IMG/VR virus record: IMGVR_UViG_3300029319_003744
Location: 1-37,774 of that record
Direction: 5' to 3' (one strand)
From: a virus
DNA length: 37,774 bases
Under the pieces are notes generated by a model that saw only the letters and a program-made list of their open reading frames with translations, did no database searches and was not told the DNA's origin. A program made the translations under genes and the position numbers. How positions within the stretch are numbered: position 1 is the stretch's first letter; each line of letters begins with the position of its first letter. This document shows positions 24,273 to 30,737 of the stretch, piece by piece.

Positions 24273-25859
24273 TTATCTTCTTTGCCCAGTAATCCAACTT
24301 CTTAATACAGATTTTTGTTTTTTCTTTCGACTATTATTATTATCTGCTTGAAAATTATCAGAGTTAAAACTTTTACTTAAAGGTGCTCTCGCATTTACAA
24401 TAGAATACCAAAGACCATCTAACAAGTCATCATTTTTTCCTTTTGGAAAGTGAAACATTTCGTCTACTAACTCTTGATGTATTTTTCTATGAAACAGTTT
24501 ACCACGATTTACAATAGGACAAAGTGTAGATTCTATTCTATCTTCTTTTTTAATACCATGAGGTGGTCTAACTCCTCTAGCTATTCCAGGTGTCATCTTT
24601 CTATCGAACCCACTCATATTGTTTACAGAGTCTTTAATAATACCCTGAGCACCTACGTGCTCTACATTAACTCTTCTAACTGGATTATATTGTTTTGCGA
24701 TCTCAAATATTTTTTGTGGCATTTCATACAAGGGTAAATGATCGTGATAATATTCTAATATGTAATAATTTTTCTCACTATCAATAGCTGTAACCATAAT
24801 AACTTGATAGTCATTGTTTGCATTTGCTTCGTATGCCAAGTCCACACCCATATAAATATTTACTGGTATAACTTTATCTTTTGATTTTATGTAAGCTTGA
24901 TTAGAGTTAGATACAAACTCATAATCGTGATGCTGTAGCTTATCAATCTTAAATTTAGCAGTAGCTAAATCTCTAGCATCATTCATATACTCTTGTGCAA
25001 ACTTATGTAACTGACCTACGTTTTCATAGTCTTTACGTATTTGATTTATCTTGTCTTTACTAAAATAAGAATCCCATAAAGGCTTACCATTTTCGAGTAC
25101 TCTATGAAATATAACATCCCAAGTATAAGATTCGTTTTTTTCTTGGGCTTCAAGATATCCATCGTATATAGCCTGCAATGCTGAATCGTAATGTACGATA
25201 GTGCCAATTAACCAAATGGATCCCTCGTTGCCCTTAGATTCTTCTAAAGATGGGTAGACAGTTGACATCAACCATTCTTTAATCTCTCTTCTTCTATCTG
25301 GTGTTTTTGTATTTAACTCAGATTCAAAGTCATCAAGAATAATATTTGTATATCTAGTACCTAACTCAGATCGACCACGCAATCTTTGACTAGTACCTTT
25401 TGCTATAACTCTATCTCCACGACTAGTTGTTATTTCTTTTTCAGTCCACTTATCTCCAACCATATCTCCAAAGTAATAGTGTAATGGACTGTTAAACTCA
25501 ATATGATTTTTAATATACTTTAAATGATCAACAGCTTGTCCTTGCTCTTCCGATACCCAAGCAGCAAATTCTTTTTTACCTTGTGGGTTAAAATATATTT
25601 TATGAAGCAATGCAGCTTTAGCCATAGTAGATTTAGAATGACCTCTAGGTAAAACAACACAAAGTTTTCTAAGGCTTCTGTCAAGCAACTTATTACCAAC
25701 CTCATAATGAAAAGGTGCTGGTGTGCTTTTCATAAAATCTTCTGGAAGAAACAGTTGACCAAAAGCTATAAGATCTTTTGATACTAAATTAAGAACTCTT
25801 TCTTTTTCAGAAAGACCGCTTGAGTTTATATTAAAATTATCTATCGTACCAGTCTCCAC
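24273..25859 (-). CDS. Terminase large subunit (TerL), T7-like
   Basis: 528 residues. Walker A PRGHSKST (71-78), Walker B NIILDDFESE (172-181, catalytic DD), and an RNase H-like nuclease with YMGVDLAYEANANNDYQ (D340), NVEHVGAQG (E400) and a C-terminal KNDDLLDGLWYS acidic motif. This is the ATPase-nuclease motor that packages DNA and cuts concatemers. The start is GTG at 25859 with only a weak ribosome-binding site and a 23-base overlap with the preceding gamma-glutamylcyclotransferase-like gene, implying coupled translation. Neighbours include small terminase and portal, as expected. Confidence 0.93.
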   Translation of the reverse strand: METGTIDNFNINSSGLSEKERVLNLVSKDLIAFGQLFLPEDFMKSTPAPFHYEVGNKLLDRSLRKLCVVLPRGHSKSTMAKAALLHKIYFNPQGKKEFAAWVSEEQGQAVDHLKYIKNHIEFNSPLHYYFGDMVGDKWTEKEITTSRGDRVIAKGTSQRLRGRSELGTRYTNIILDDFESELNTKTPDRRREIKEWLMSTVYPSLEESKGNEGSIWLIGTIVHYDSALQAIYDGYLEAQEKNESYTWDVIFHRVLENGKPLWDSYFSKDKINQIRKDYENVGQLHKFAQEYMNDARDLATAKFKIDKLQHHDYEFVSNSNQAYIKSKDKVIPVNIYMGVDLAYEANANNDYQVIMVTAIDSEKNYYILEYYHDHLPLYEMPQKIFEIAKQYNPVRRVNVEHVGAQGIIKDSVNNMSGFDRKMTPGIARGVRPPHGIKKEDRIESTLCPIVNRGKLFHRKIHQELVDEMFHFPKGKNDDLLDGLWYSIVNARAPLSKSFNSDNFQADNNNSRKKKQKSVLRSWITGQRR

Positions 25860-26199
25860 TTTCTATTACCCTAAATGAATTACTACGCTGCAACATCTCA
25901 TCTCCAGCAACATATATCCAAACATTTTCTGTAGAACCATTATCCATTTCTACATCTGTTTTAACTCTTCTGTATAAACCAGAACTAATACCTTCATACA
26001 TATCATATCTCATTAGCTCTTCAAATGTAACATCATGTACTTCAACAACTGTTCCTTTTCCTTTTTCGTTTTGTATTACAGCTGGAAAGTTTTTATGTCC
26101 TGGATATACAAGAGAGGACTTTTTTACCCTGCCAGTATTTTTAGAACCTCTTCTAAGTGTTCCATATACAGCAAGCTTTATATCTTTTTTATTACTCAT
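25837..26199 (-). CDS. Gamma-glutamylcyclotransferase-like (GGCT/AIG2 fold) protein
   Basis: 120 residues, the usual size for this fold. The substrate-binding loop YGTLRRG is at residues 12-18, a conserved acidic YDMYEGI (Glu73 as putative catalytic base) follows in the middle, then GLYRRVKTDVEM and WIYVAGDE. Enzymes of this fold release 5-oxoproline from gamma-glutamyl amides or peptides, or bind them. It is placed in the terminase cluster, overlapping large terminase by 23 bases. Interesting because enzymes of this family belong with glutamine amidotransferase and amidoligase chemistry, both encoded on the right arm. Confidence 0.85.
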   Translation of the reverse strand: MSNKKDIKLAVYGTLRRGSKNTGRVKKSSLVYPGHKNFPAVIQNEKGKGTVVEVHDVTFEELMRYDMYEGISSGLYRRVKTDVEMDNGSTENVWIYVAGDEMLQRSNSFRVIESGDWYDR

Positions 26200-26423
26200 T
26201 AACTCACTCCATGAACTGCTGGTAAACCAACAGAATCTATTTCTAAGTTATTATCATAAATAGTCATACAACTCATGCATTCAACATACATTTTATTTTG
26301 ATCTAAATTATTTATTATATAAGCAGTAGGAAATAATTTATGCCCACATAATACACAATGACTAGACTTCAACTTCTCTGTTAGCTTCTGCAATTTGTTT
26401 AACTCCTCCTGATCCGATGGCAT
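26199..26423 (-). CDS. Small Zn-ribbon protein in terminase cluster
   Basis: 74 residues as read from ATG at 26423; a TTG at 26393 preceded by AGGAGGAG could be the true start, giving 64 residues and a shorter overlap with small terminase. CVLCGH (about 23-28) and CMSC (about 51-54) form a CxxC-CxxC Zn ribbon. N-terminal part before the first pair is a charged helix (QEELNKLQKLTEKLKSSH). Role unknown; overlaps small terminase by 32-62 bases and abuts the GGCT-like gene with a shared base. Confidence 0.65.
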   Translation of the reverse strand: MPSDQEELNKLQKLTEKLKSSHCVLCGHKLFPTAYIINNLDQNKMYVECMSCMTIYDNNLEIDSVGLPAVHGVS

Positions 26424-27126
26424 CTAACTGCTCCTTTGTAAATCCTTGAAAGACAGCAACTGATTCTGTTCTTTTATCTGTATCCATCATCCCACTGATT
26501 TGCATTAATGTTTTAATAGCTTGTATTTTATCTTTATCTTGAGACTCCCCATTGTCTACAATATGTTTCATTTGTTCTAGTAAATACAAAGGAGTAATCT
26601 CAGCTTCTGTAAGAACTTTATCTATTTCTTCTCTAATCAATTTTTGTATCCTTTTTGCTTTCATGAGTATTTTGGCTTGACCCTCAGCATATTTTCTATT
26701 ATTGGTTGGGTATGCTTTTAAAAAAGAGTCTACTACATTATCACCTTTAGCAACAAATTGAGCAAAAAGAAACTCTCTGTGTGTTAACTTTTGTTTCCCA
26801 ATTTTATGCTTCCAGACTGTTTTATCAGCCAAGCCAAAAGAGTAAAGATTTTTTCTAGGCTCTCCTTTAATTTTAATATTGTCTCTACAAAGAAATGTTC
26901 CTAATGGAGCTCTAATATAATTTTTAATTACTTTAGAATCTTTTCTATGTTTAAGTTCTCCACGTTTTAAAACCTGACAAACTTGCCCATCATCTGAAAC
27001 TATCCAATCTCCCTCTTTACCATCTCTCCAATTATAAACAACATCAATATTAGGATTGTATTTCTTAAACTCTTCTATACTTTCGTATATAGGATGATTA
27101 ACTTTATTAATCTTTCTGTTTATCAT
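26362..27126 (-). CDS. Terminase small subunit (TerS)
   Basis: 254 residues. The C-terminal 150 carry the small-terminase pattern LTHREFLFAQFVAKGDNVVD, SFLKAYPTNNRKYAEGQAKI, then LMKAKRIQKLIREEIDKV and EAEITPLYLLEQMKHIVDNG: a helix-turn-helix DNA-binding region followed by the oligomerisation helices. The N-terminal 105 residues are an extra domain (SDDGQVCQVLKRGELKHRKD) not usual for the family. The promoter TATATT ends 9 bases before the ATG and no ribosome-binding site is present, so the message is probably leaderless. Confidence 0.85.
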   Translation of the reverse strand: MINRKINKVNHPIYESIEEFKKYNPNIDVVYNWRDGKEGDWIVSDDGQVCQVLKRGELKHRKDSKVIKNYIRAPLGTFLCRDNIKIKGEPRKNLYSFGLADKTVWKHKIGKQKLTHREFLFAQFVAKGDNVVDSFLKAYPTNNRKYAEGQAKILMKAKRIQKLIREEIDKVLTEAEITPLYLLEQMKHIVDNGESQDKDKIQAIKTLMQISGMMDTDKRTESVAVFQGFTKEQLDAIGSGGVKQIAEANREVEV

Positions 27127-27127
27127 C

Positions 27128-27139
27128 TATTATATAATA
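27128..27139. repeat. 12-bp palindrome at the TerS promoter
   Basis: TATTATATAATA, the core of the 16-bp palindrome at 24226-24241, here over and just after the -10 box at 27136-27141. Same position relative to the promoter in both places supports a shared control element; A/T-only sequence lowers confidence. Confidence 0.4.
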
Positions 27140-27164
27140 TAACTTATTTTATTGTTTTTGTCAA
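27136..27164 (-). promoter_or_regulatory. Promoter for terminase operon (leaderless)
   Basis: Minus-strand TTGACA (27164-27159), 17 bases, TATATT (27141-27136). The TGA inside TTGACA is the stop codon of the upstream exonuclease gene. Expected start of transcription is within a few bases of the TerS ATG at 27126, which lacks a Shine-Dalgarno sequence. Confidence 0.8.
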
Positions 27165-28039
27165 GTAGCAGATCTATATGCTACATTTGTTTTTAATGTA
27201 TTTGACTTGCCTCTAATATGTGGAGAGTAGCAAGACGTACAATAGTAGACATCGTATGCACTTGCACCAGTATAGTATTTCTTTTTATGTTTTTTAATAG
27301 AATCACTACCACATACAGAACAAACATTCTTATCCATCATAACAGCTATGTTAGGATGGTTTTTAATGTAAGGTCTTAGTTTTAAATACATTTGTTCTAG
27401 CCCCATAATATCATGCTTATTATACTCTTCCATTTCTTTGAGAGCTTTTCTATCTCCATTCATACAATCAACCCAAAGCTGAAAGTCTGTTTCTAGTTTT
27501 TGTTCTAGTCCTAAAAACTTTGTAATATAATCTTGCTTGTTGGAAGTTAGGGCAAATTCTTTTCTAGCTACTTTTAATGTATCTACTGTCTTATATGGCA
27601 TTGGGGGCACAAAGCCATTGCTTAGAAATCTAGCTTTTAATTTTTTAAGATCAAACTTATCTCCATTGTGAGCAATAACAATATCTGCTTCATTAAGAAG
27701 TTTCCAAACAGATTTTATTATTCGTTTGTCATTTCTTTCTTTTGCTTCTTTAGGAGTTAAGACATCACTTAAGATCTTGTCATCGTACAACCATTTAGCA
27801 GACCAGCTTAAAACATACCAGTCTATAGCTTTATTGTTATTATCTTTTATAATGTTTTGTGGATATACATATTGCTTGCCTATACTCCAAACCCACACAG
27901 CTATTGGTGTGGTCTCTATATCAAGAAAAAGTATCTTAGGCAGTTTTGCATCAAAAGCATCTGCTCTATCCATAGCAGCAGTATTGCCTTTAATAAACTG
28001 ACCCTTTGCATTACGATTGCCATCTGCTTGCCAACTCAC
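27161..28039 (-). CDS. DEDDy-type 3'-5' exonuclease with C-terminal Zn ribbon
   Basis: 292 residues from GTG at 28039, which overlaps the preceding TGA by four bases (GTGA); TTG at 28048 is the alternative. RNase H-like exonuclease motifs: FLDIETTP (D40, E42), AHNGDKFDLKKL (D130), and EYNKHDIMGLE (Y206, D210), the Tyr marking the DEDDy subtype (DnaQ/YprB-like). A Zn ribbon follows (CSVC at 240-243, CTSC at 267-270). Usual roles are proofreading or trimming of DNA or RNA ends. Placed in the late operon near terminase, not with replication genes. The GQFIKGNTAA N-terminal stretch is basic. Confidence 0.85.
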   Translation of the reverse strand: MSWQADGNRNAKGQFIKGNTAAMDRADAFDAKLPKILFLDIETTPIAVWVWSIGKQYVYPQNIIKDNNNKAIDWYVLSWSAKWLYDDKILSDVLTPKEAKERNDKRIIKSVWKLLNEADIVIAHNGDKFDLKKLKARFLSNGFVPPMPYKTVDTLKVARKEFALTSNKQDYITKFLGLEQKLETDFQLWVDCMNGDRKALKEMEEYNKHDIMGLEQMYLKLRPYIKNHPNIAVMMDKNVCSVCGSDSIKKHKKKYYTGASAYDVYYCTSCYSPHIRGKSNTLKTNVAYRSAT

Positions 28040-28395
28040 TTGCCCCAAACCTTTTCTGCAACCAACTGAGCAATCACGCCATATATTGATAAGTCTCTAA
28101 ATGCATCCATGTATGTTTCATCTGATACTGCATTCTTACCACTATTTTTAATTAAAATATTTTTTAATCTATTTACTTTGTCATTCATTCGAATAACCAA
28201 AGCAATAAGAGACAACATTCTGTCGCTTTCATTTTCAAGATCTCCACCAAGCGTGATGTTGCCACTTCCATAATCATATTGTTTTTTACAAAATAATTCA
28301 TACTGTTCAGTTGTTATCTCTCCAAACCTTTTCATCATTTGAGGATACATTTCTTCTATCTTCTTACGAAAAATTTGATTAGTAATCTCTCTCAT
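28036..28395 (-). CDS. Nucleotide-modification-associated protein, DUF1599 family
   Basis: 119 residues matching the DUF1599 (nucleotide modification associated domain 1) layout: ELFCKKQYDYGSGNITLGGD, then SLIALVIRMNDKVNRLKNIL, and DAFRDLSIYGVIAQLVAEK. The family is helical and similar in appearance to all-alpha nucleotide pyrophosphatase relatives; it often occurs in phages and near thymidylate-metabolism or base-modification genes. Here no thymidylate synthase or base-modifying enzyme is in view. Substrate unknown. Coupled to the exonuclease gene by a GTGA overlap. Confidence 0.8.
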   Translation of the reverse strand: MREITNQIFRKKIEEMYPQMMKRFGEITTEQYELFCKKQYDYGSGNITLGGDLENESDRMLSLIALVIRMNDKVNRLKNILIKNSGKNAVSDETYMDAFRDLSIYGVIAQLVAEKVWGK

Positions 28396-28404
28396 TTGAT
28401 TCCT

Positions 28405-28602
28405 TTATAATGTTATTGCTGGTACTACAACTCTAGTAAAATAATTACACTCTGTGTCTATGGTGCATTCCTTTCCTTGTCTTTTAGAATCGATACGCAT
28501 AATTAGTTTGCGATCAACAGAATACATATCACACCCTAGACATCTACCATTATCCCAGTTAGCACAATGGGTGCGTGCATCTTGTTTTTTATATTTTTTC
28601 AT
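28405..28602 (-). CDS. Cys-rich small protein, leaderless message
   Basis: 65 residues from ATG at 28602, MKKYKKQDARTHCANWDNGR then CLGCDMYSVDRK, and CTIDTECNYFTRVVVPAITL; five Cys and one His suggest a Zn knuckle or disulfide-rich fold. A longer frame back to 28761 would begin with AT-rich non-protein-like sequence and cross a promoter. From memory, proteins of the form RDARTHCANW...C-LGC...C-NYF are recurrent in marine phages. The -10 box ends 7 bases before the ATG, so the RNA should start on or next to the start codon. First gene of the leftward transcript. Confidence 0.7.
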   Translation of the reverse strand: MKKYKKQDARTHCANWDNGRCLGCDMYSVDRKLIMRIDSKRQGKECTIDTECNYFTRVVVPAITL

Positions 28603-28608
28603 ACACTC

Positions 28609-28637
28609 AATATAATACAAAAAGAAAGTTTTGTCAA
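28609..28637 (-). promoter_or_regulatory. Leftward promoter of divergent pair (left arm)
   Basis: Minus-strand TTGACA (28637-28632), 17-base spacer, TATATT (28614-28609), then GAGTGT and ATG. Paired back to back with the rightward promoter at 28652-28680; the two -35 boxes are 14 bases apart. Confidence 0.85.
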
Positions 28638-28651
28638 GTTTTATTTTTTTC

Positions 28652-28680
28652 TTGACAAATGCTATTAAAGTACTTATATT
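28652..28680 (+). promoter_or_regulatory. Rightward promoter of divergent pair (right arm)
   Basis: TTGACA (28652-28657), 17-base spacer, TATATT (28675-28680). Predicted transcript begins near 28687 and carries a long AT-rich leader before the lipoprotein gene at 28886. Confidence 0.85.
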
Positions 28681-28705
28681 GTATATAGCTAAACTAGAGA
28701 AATAA

Positions 28706-28729
28706 ATATATAATATATATATTATATAT
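28706..28729 (+). repeat. 24-bp A/T palindrome in the rightward leader
   Basis: An A/T-only perfect inverted repeat centred at 28717/28718, about 20 bases after the predicted start of the rightward transcript. It could be a weak hairpin in the leader or an easily melted DNA element; A/T-only palindromes of this length are not rare in such DNA, so biological meaning is uncertain. Confidence 0.35.
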
Positions 28730-28782
28730 AAATTATATAAAGAAAAATAAGTTATTAACATAACTTAGAAAAAGAAAAATAT

Positions 28783-28932
28783 ATGACCTATAAAAAAATT
28801 TTACCAAAAAATTTACAGAAATGGGTTTATAATATATCAGCACCCTATAAAATAAAAACTAAAGAAAGGTTAGAAAAAAACCAAAATGAAAAAATTACTC
28901 TCTGTGTTGTTACTGTTGATTGGTTGCAGTAA
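28783..28932 (+). CDS. Possible 49-residue leader gene overlapping lipoprotein
   Basis: ATG at 28783 to TAA at 28930-28932: MTYKKILPKNLQKWVYNISA then PYKIKTKERLEKNQNEKITL and a short hydrophobic end. It overlaps the first 47 bases of the lipoprotein gene in another frame. The ribosome-binding site is poor, and the last 15 residues are the signal-peptide DNA read out of frame. The front 35 residues look protein-like. Kept with low confidence. Confidence 0.3.
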   Translation: MTYKKILPKNLQKWVYNISAPYKIKTKERLEKNQNEKITLCVVTVDWLQ

Positions 28933-29212
28933 CCCTCCAAAAACTAAATTTTATAATTATAAAGACCTAAATGGCAAACAACATATCTTTACTACAGATA
29001 TATATAAATTAAAAGAAACAGATTATCATTATTGTTATGAGCATGAGACACTACATAAGTTAGAAGTAAAGGGATATGCACAAACTACTATGATGGTAGA
29101 CTCTACTGGATCAAAACATTTTTACGAGCACATGCTGGATAACTCTAATAACTGGTGTTATGTCCATAATCGATATGAATATGTAGAAGCCTTAAAAACA
29201 CTTCAAGAATAA
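28886..29212 (+). CDS. Early predicted lipoprotein
   Basis: 108 residues. Signal peptide MKKLLSVLLLLIGC ends in a canonical lipobox (LIGC, Cys14). The mature part is polar and beta-rich (TKFYNYKDLNGKQHIFTTDI) with two His/Cys clusters (YHYCYEHETLHKLE and HFYEHMLDNSNNWCYVHNRY), suggesting a disulfide or metal site. ATG at 28886 has an AAAGGTTAG-type site. It is the first clear gene on the rightward transcript. Lipoproteins made early by phages often block superinfection or alter the envelope; that role here is inference. Confidence 0.7.
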   Translation: MKKLLSVLLLLIGCSNPPKTKFYNYKDLNGKQHIFTTDIYKLKETDYHYCYEHETLHKLEVKGYAQTTMMVDSTGSKHFYEHMLDNSNNWCYVHNRYEYVEALKTLQE

Positions 29213-29457
29213 CATATCCATACTTATACTAGATAAAAGTAAAAAAACTCCATATAGCAGCAAATTTGGGACAAATAGAAGTATTCTAGTTTTATAGTTA
29301 TACCCATATTCTATACATACACGCTACAGTTGTAAAAATTACACTATTTTGTGTGTAGTTCTTTTTTGCACGACACCCCCCCTGCCCCGATTTGTTCGCA
29401 GCTGTCAAATTTGGTTAGAAAAAATACAACTTGCATATGTCATTTTTTTTTCTTAAA

Positions 29458-29477
29458 TTGTACAGAGCCACGTACAA
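29458..29477. repeat. Inverted repeat TTGTAC-N8-GTACAA
   Basis: Six-base perfect arms separated by 8 bases (total 20 bp), the size of a dimeric repressor operator. Located 17 bases before the first 18-bp direct repeat. Confidence 0.5.
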
Positions 29478-29494
29478 AATTATTTTATTTTTTT

Positions 29495-29537
29495 CTATTA
29501 TACATAATCTGGACGACGGCTATTATACATAATCTGG
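29495..29537. repeat. Exact 18-bp direct repeat, two copies, 25-bp period
   Basis: CTATTATACATAATCTGG occurs at 29495-29512 and 29520-29537 with 7 bases between. Each copy contains the near-palindrome ATTATACATAAT. Exact duplication in non-coding DNA argues for a protein-binding site. Confidence 0.75.
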
Positions 29538-29588
29538 CTTTTTGCTGCTTTTTTTTATGATCTAAAATTTACTTGGATTTACTGCTCA

Positions 29589-29630
29589 AATTGTCCAGGT
29601 ATTTACTTGTAATTGTCCTGGTATTGACTT
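29589..29630. repeat. 20-bp direct repeat, two copies, 22-bp period
   Basis: AATTGTCCAGGTATTTACTT (29589-29608) and AATTGTCCTGGTATTGACTT (29611-29630) differ at two positions. The 22-bp period is about two helical turns, putting both copies on one DNA face. The second copy lies where the -35 region would be relative to TATGAT at 29641-29646. Confidence 0.75.
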
Positions 29631-29683
29631 AATTTATTTGTATGATAACAACCAATAAAAAACAATATAAGGAAAATAATATT

Positions 29684-30043
29684 ATGGGAAAATCTAAAAT
29701 AGACACAACCTCAAACGCTACGCCTAAAAAACCACGTAGAGTAGACGCCGATTTTATAACCTCAATTCTAGAGAATTACAAAATGTTTCTAGATTTAGGG
29801 CTAAGTGATGAAGAGATTAAAATCAAAAATCCTGCATTGTATAAACAATTTCAAGAGATTCAAAATGGCGAGTTAATGGCTAAAGGCTCTAGAGCGTTTA
29901 CAATGGTAGACGAATTTATGAAACAAAATCCAGACCACCCTCTAACAAAGTTTGTACAGGAAAATGGTAGACAATTCGAATTTACTAGAGAAACTGGAAA
30001 GAAGGGAGTAATTCGCATTAACGGCTCTAACGCTACAAGCTAG
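29684..30043 (+). CDS. Early protein of unknown function, own transcription unit
   Basis: 119 residues from ATG at 29684 with AAGGA 10 bases upstream; an upstream ATG at 29642 lacks a ribosome-binding site. Sequence: basic N-terminus (MGKSKIDTTSNATPKKPRRV), helical middle (FITSILENYKMFLDLGLSDE, then NPALYKQFQEIQNGELMAKG) and C-terminal FVQENGRQFEFTRETGKKGV. Short two-helix segments followed by a charged end could be DNA-binding, but no canonical helix-turn-helix was recognised. Direct position between repeats and a strong terminator makes a regulatory role attractive, by inference. Confidence 0.65.
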   Translation: MGKSKIDTTSNATPKKPRRVDADFITSILENYKMFLDLGLSDEEIKIKNPALYKQFQEIQNGELMAKGSRAFTMVDEFMKQNPDHPLTKFVQENGRQFEFTRETGKKGVIRINGSNATS

Positions 30044-30061
30044 ACCATAACTAGGTAAATT

Positions 30062-30088
30062 AACCCGAGTTTATTCTCGGGTTTTTTT
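30062..30088 (+). terminator. Intrinsic terminator
   Basis: Perfect 8-bp stem AACCCGAG (30062-30069), loop TTTATT, CTCGGGTT (30076-30083), followed by TTTTT (7 T in total from 82 to 88). Classical rho-independent form on the plus strand, 19 bases after the stop of the gene at 29684-30043. It should separate this gene from the tiny-gene cluster to its right unless read-through or antitermination occurs. Confidence 0.9.
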
Positions 30089-30122
30089 ACGTCTATTATT
30101 ATTAAATTTCATAGAGGTTTTT

Positions 30123-30527
30123 ATGTATACACCAATAAATAAATATATAGAGAAAAAGCTCGGAGATAGAGAACTTATTATCTACGAGATGGAACGCTCT
30201 ATAAATCAATGGACTCTATCCTGCTCACTTGGTAGAACAATAAAATTTGATACACTAAAAGAATTGATAGAGTATTTTATTATGATGAGAGGAATTCACG
30301 TAGACTTAAATCAAGACGTAGAGATATATGACGTAAATAGAAAGATAAGATATAGAGAGATACATCATATGCTACGACATTTTGATATAGCCAGAGAAGC
30401 TGAAGAGATACGCATACGTAATAGAATACGCAAACATAGAGCGACTGGTGTCAAGAGAATAATGCCAGTCTCTAAGATAGACCCACGTCTTACCAGACCA
30501 ATCCTCAGAGAGGAAAAGAGTTGGTAG
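30123..30527 (+). CDS. Basic early protein, unknown
   Basis: 134 residues. Ribosome-binding site AGAGG five bases before ATG. The N-terminal part (MYTPINKYIEKKLGDRELII) is mixed; residues 85-134 are very Arg-rich (IRIRNRIRKHRATGVKRIMP). No family recognised. Arg nearly always uses AGA or CGC/CGT from the flanking purine-rich DNA. It starts 35 bases after the terminator, but no TTGACA-type promoter is visible between them. Possible nucleic-acid-binding host-takeover protein by charge; this is inference only. Confidence 0.6.
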   Translation: MYTPINKYIEKKLGDRELIIYEMERSINQWTLSCSLGRTIKFDTLKELIEYFIMMRGIHVDLNQDVEIYDVNRKIRYREIHHMLRHFDIAREAEEIRIRNRIRKHRATGVKRIMPVSKIDPRLTRPILREEKSW

Positions 30528-30559
30528 ACAATCAATCAACATAGAGAGGAGTTATTAAT

Positions 30560-30724
30560 ATGGCTGAAAGTGTGAGAGTAATGGATGCTCTAACTGATGC
30601 TCAACAGAGAGTTATACATTTAGAGAGTCAAGTCAAATATCTACAAGAAAAACTATCTGAAGCTAATAAGTCTACATATCAAAGATTCAAAGACTATATC
30701 AAAGATAGAATAGATAGATGGTAG
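30560..30724 (+). CDS. 54-residue coiled-coil protein
   Basis: ATG at 30560 (AGAGAGGAG upstream) to TAG at 30722-30724. Sequence MAESVRVMDALTDAQQRVIH, then LESQVKYLQEKLSEANKSTY and a basic end. One amphipathic coiled-coil helix covers nearly the whole chain. Member of a string of five short genes. Function unknown. Confidence 0.6.
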   Translation: MAESVRVMDALTDAQQRVIHLESQVKYLQEKLSEANKSTYQRFKDYIKDRIDRW

Positions 30725-30737
30725 AGAGGATAGCTAT

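Larger units (their letters stand above)
29213..29683. other. 470-bp repeat-rich non-coding control region
   Basis: No credible gene. Seen from left to right: a TGTAA-AAA-TTACA inverted repeat (29331-29343), a C-rich block (CACCCCCCCTGCCCCG near 29372), an inverted repeat at 29458-29477, an exact 18-bp direct repeat at 29495-29537, and a near-exact 20-bp direct repeat at 29589-29630 followed by TATGAT at 29641-29646 and the start of the next gene. Arrangement fits an operator or activator region for the early gene at 29684, or an iteron-type replication origin. Confidence 0.65.

Noticed and set aside
28706-28729. A/T palindrome considered as a replication origin
   Set aside because: A/T-only symmetry is expected by chance in such DNA; no iterons or initiator gene next to it. 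Kept only as a repeat.
28405-28761. Longer version of the Cys-rich gene starting at 28761
   Set aside because: The extra 53 residues read an A/T-only tract and cross both divergent promoters; ATG at 28602 fits the promoter and the conserved part.
29351-29560. 69-codon open frame on the plus strand in the control region
   Set aside because: Low-complexity product, rich in Phe and Leu, no ribosome-binding site, and it lies across the direct and inverted repeats.
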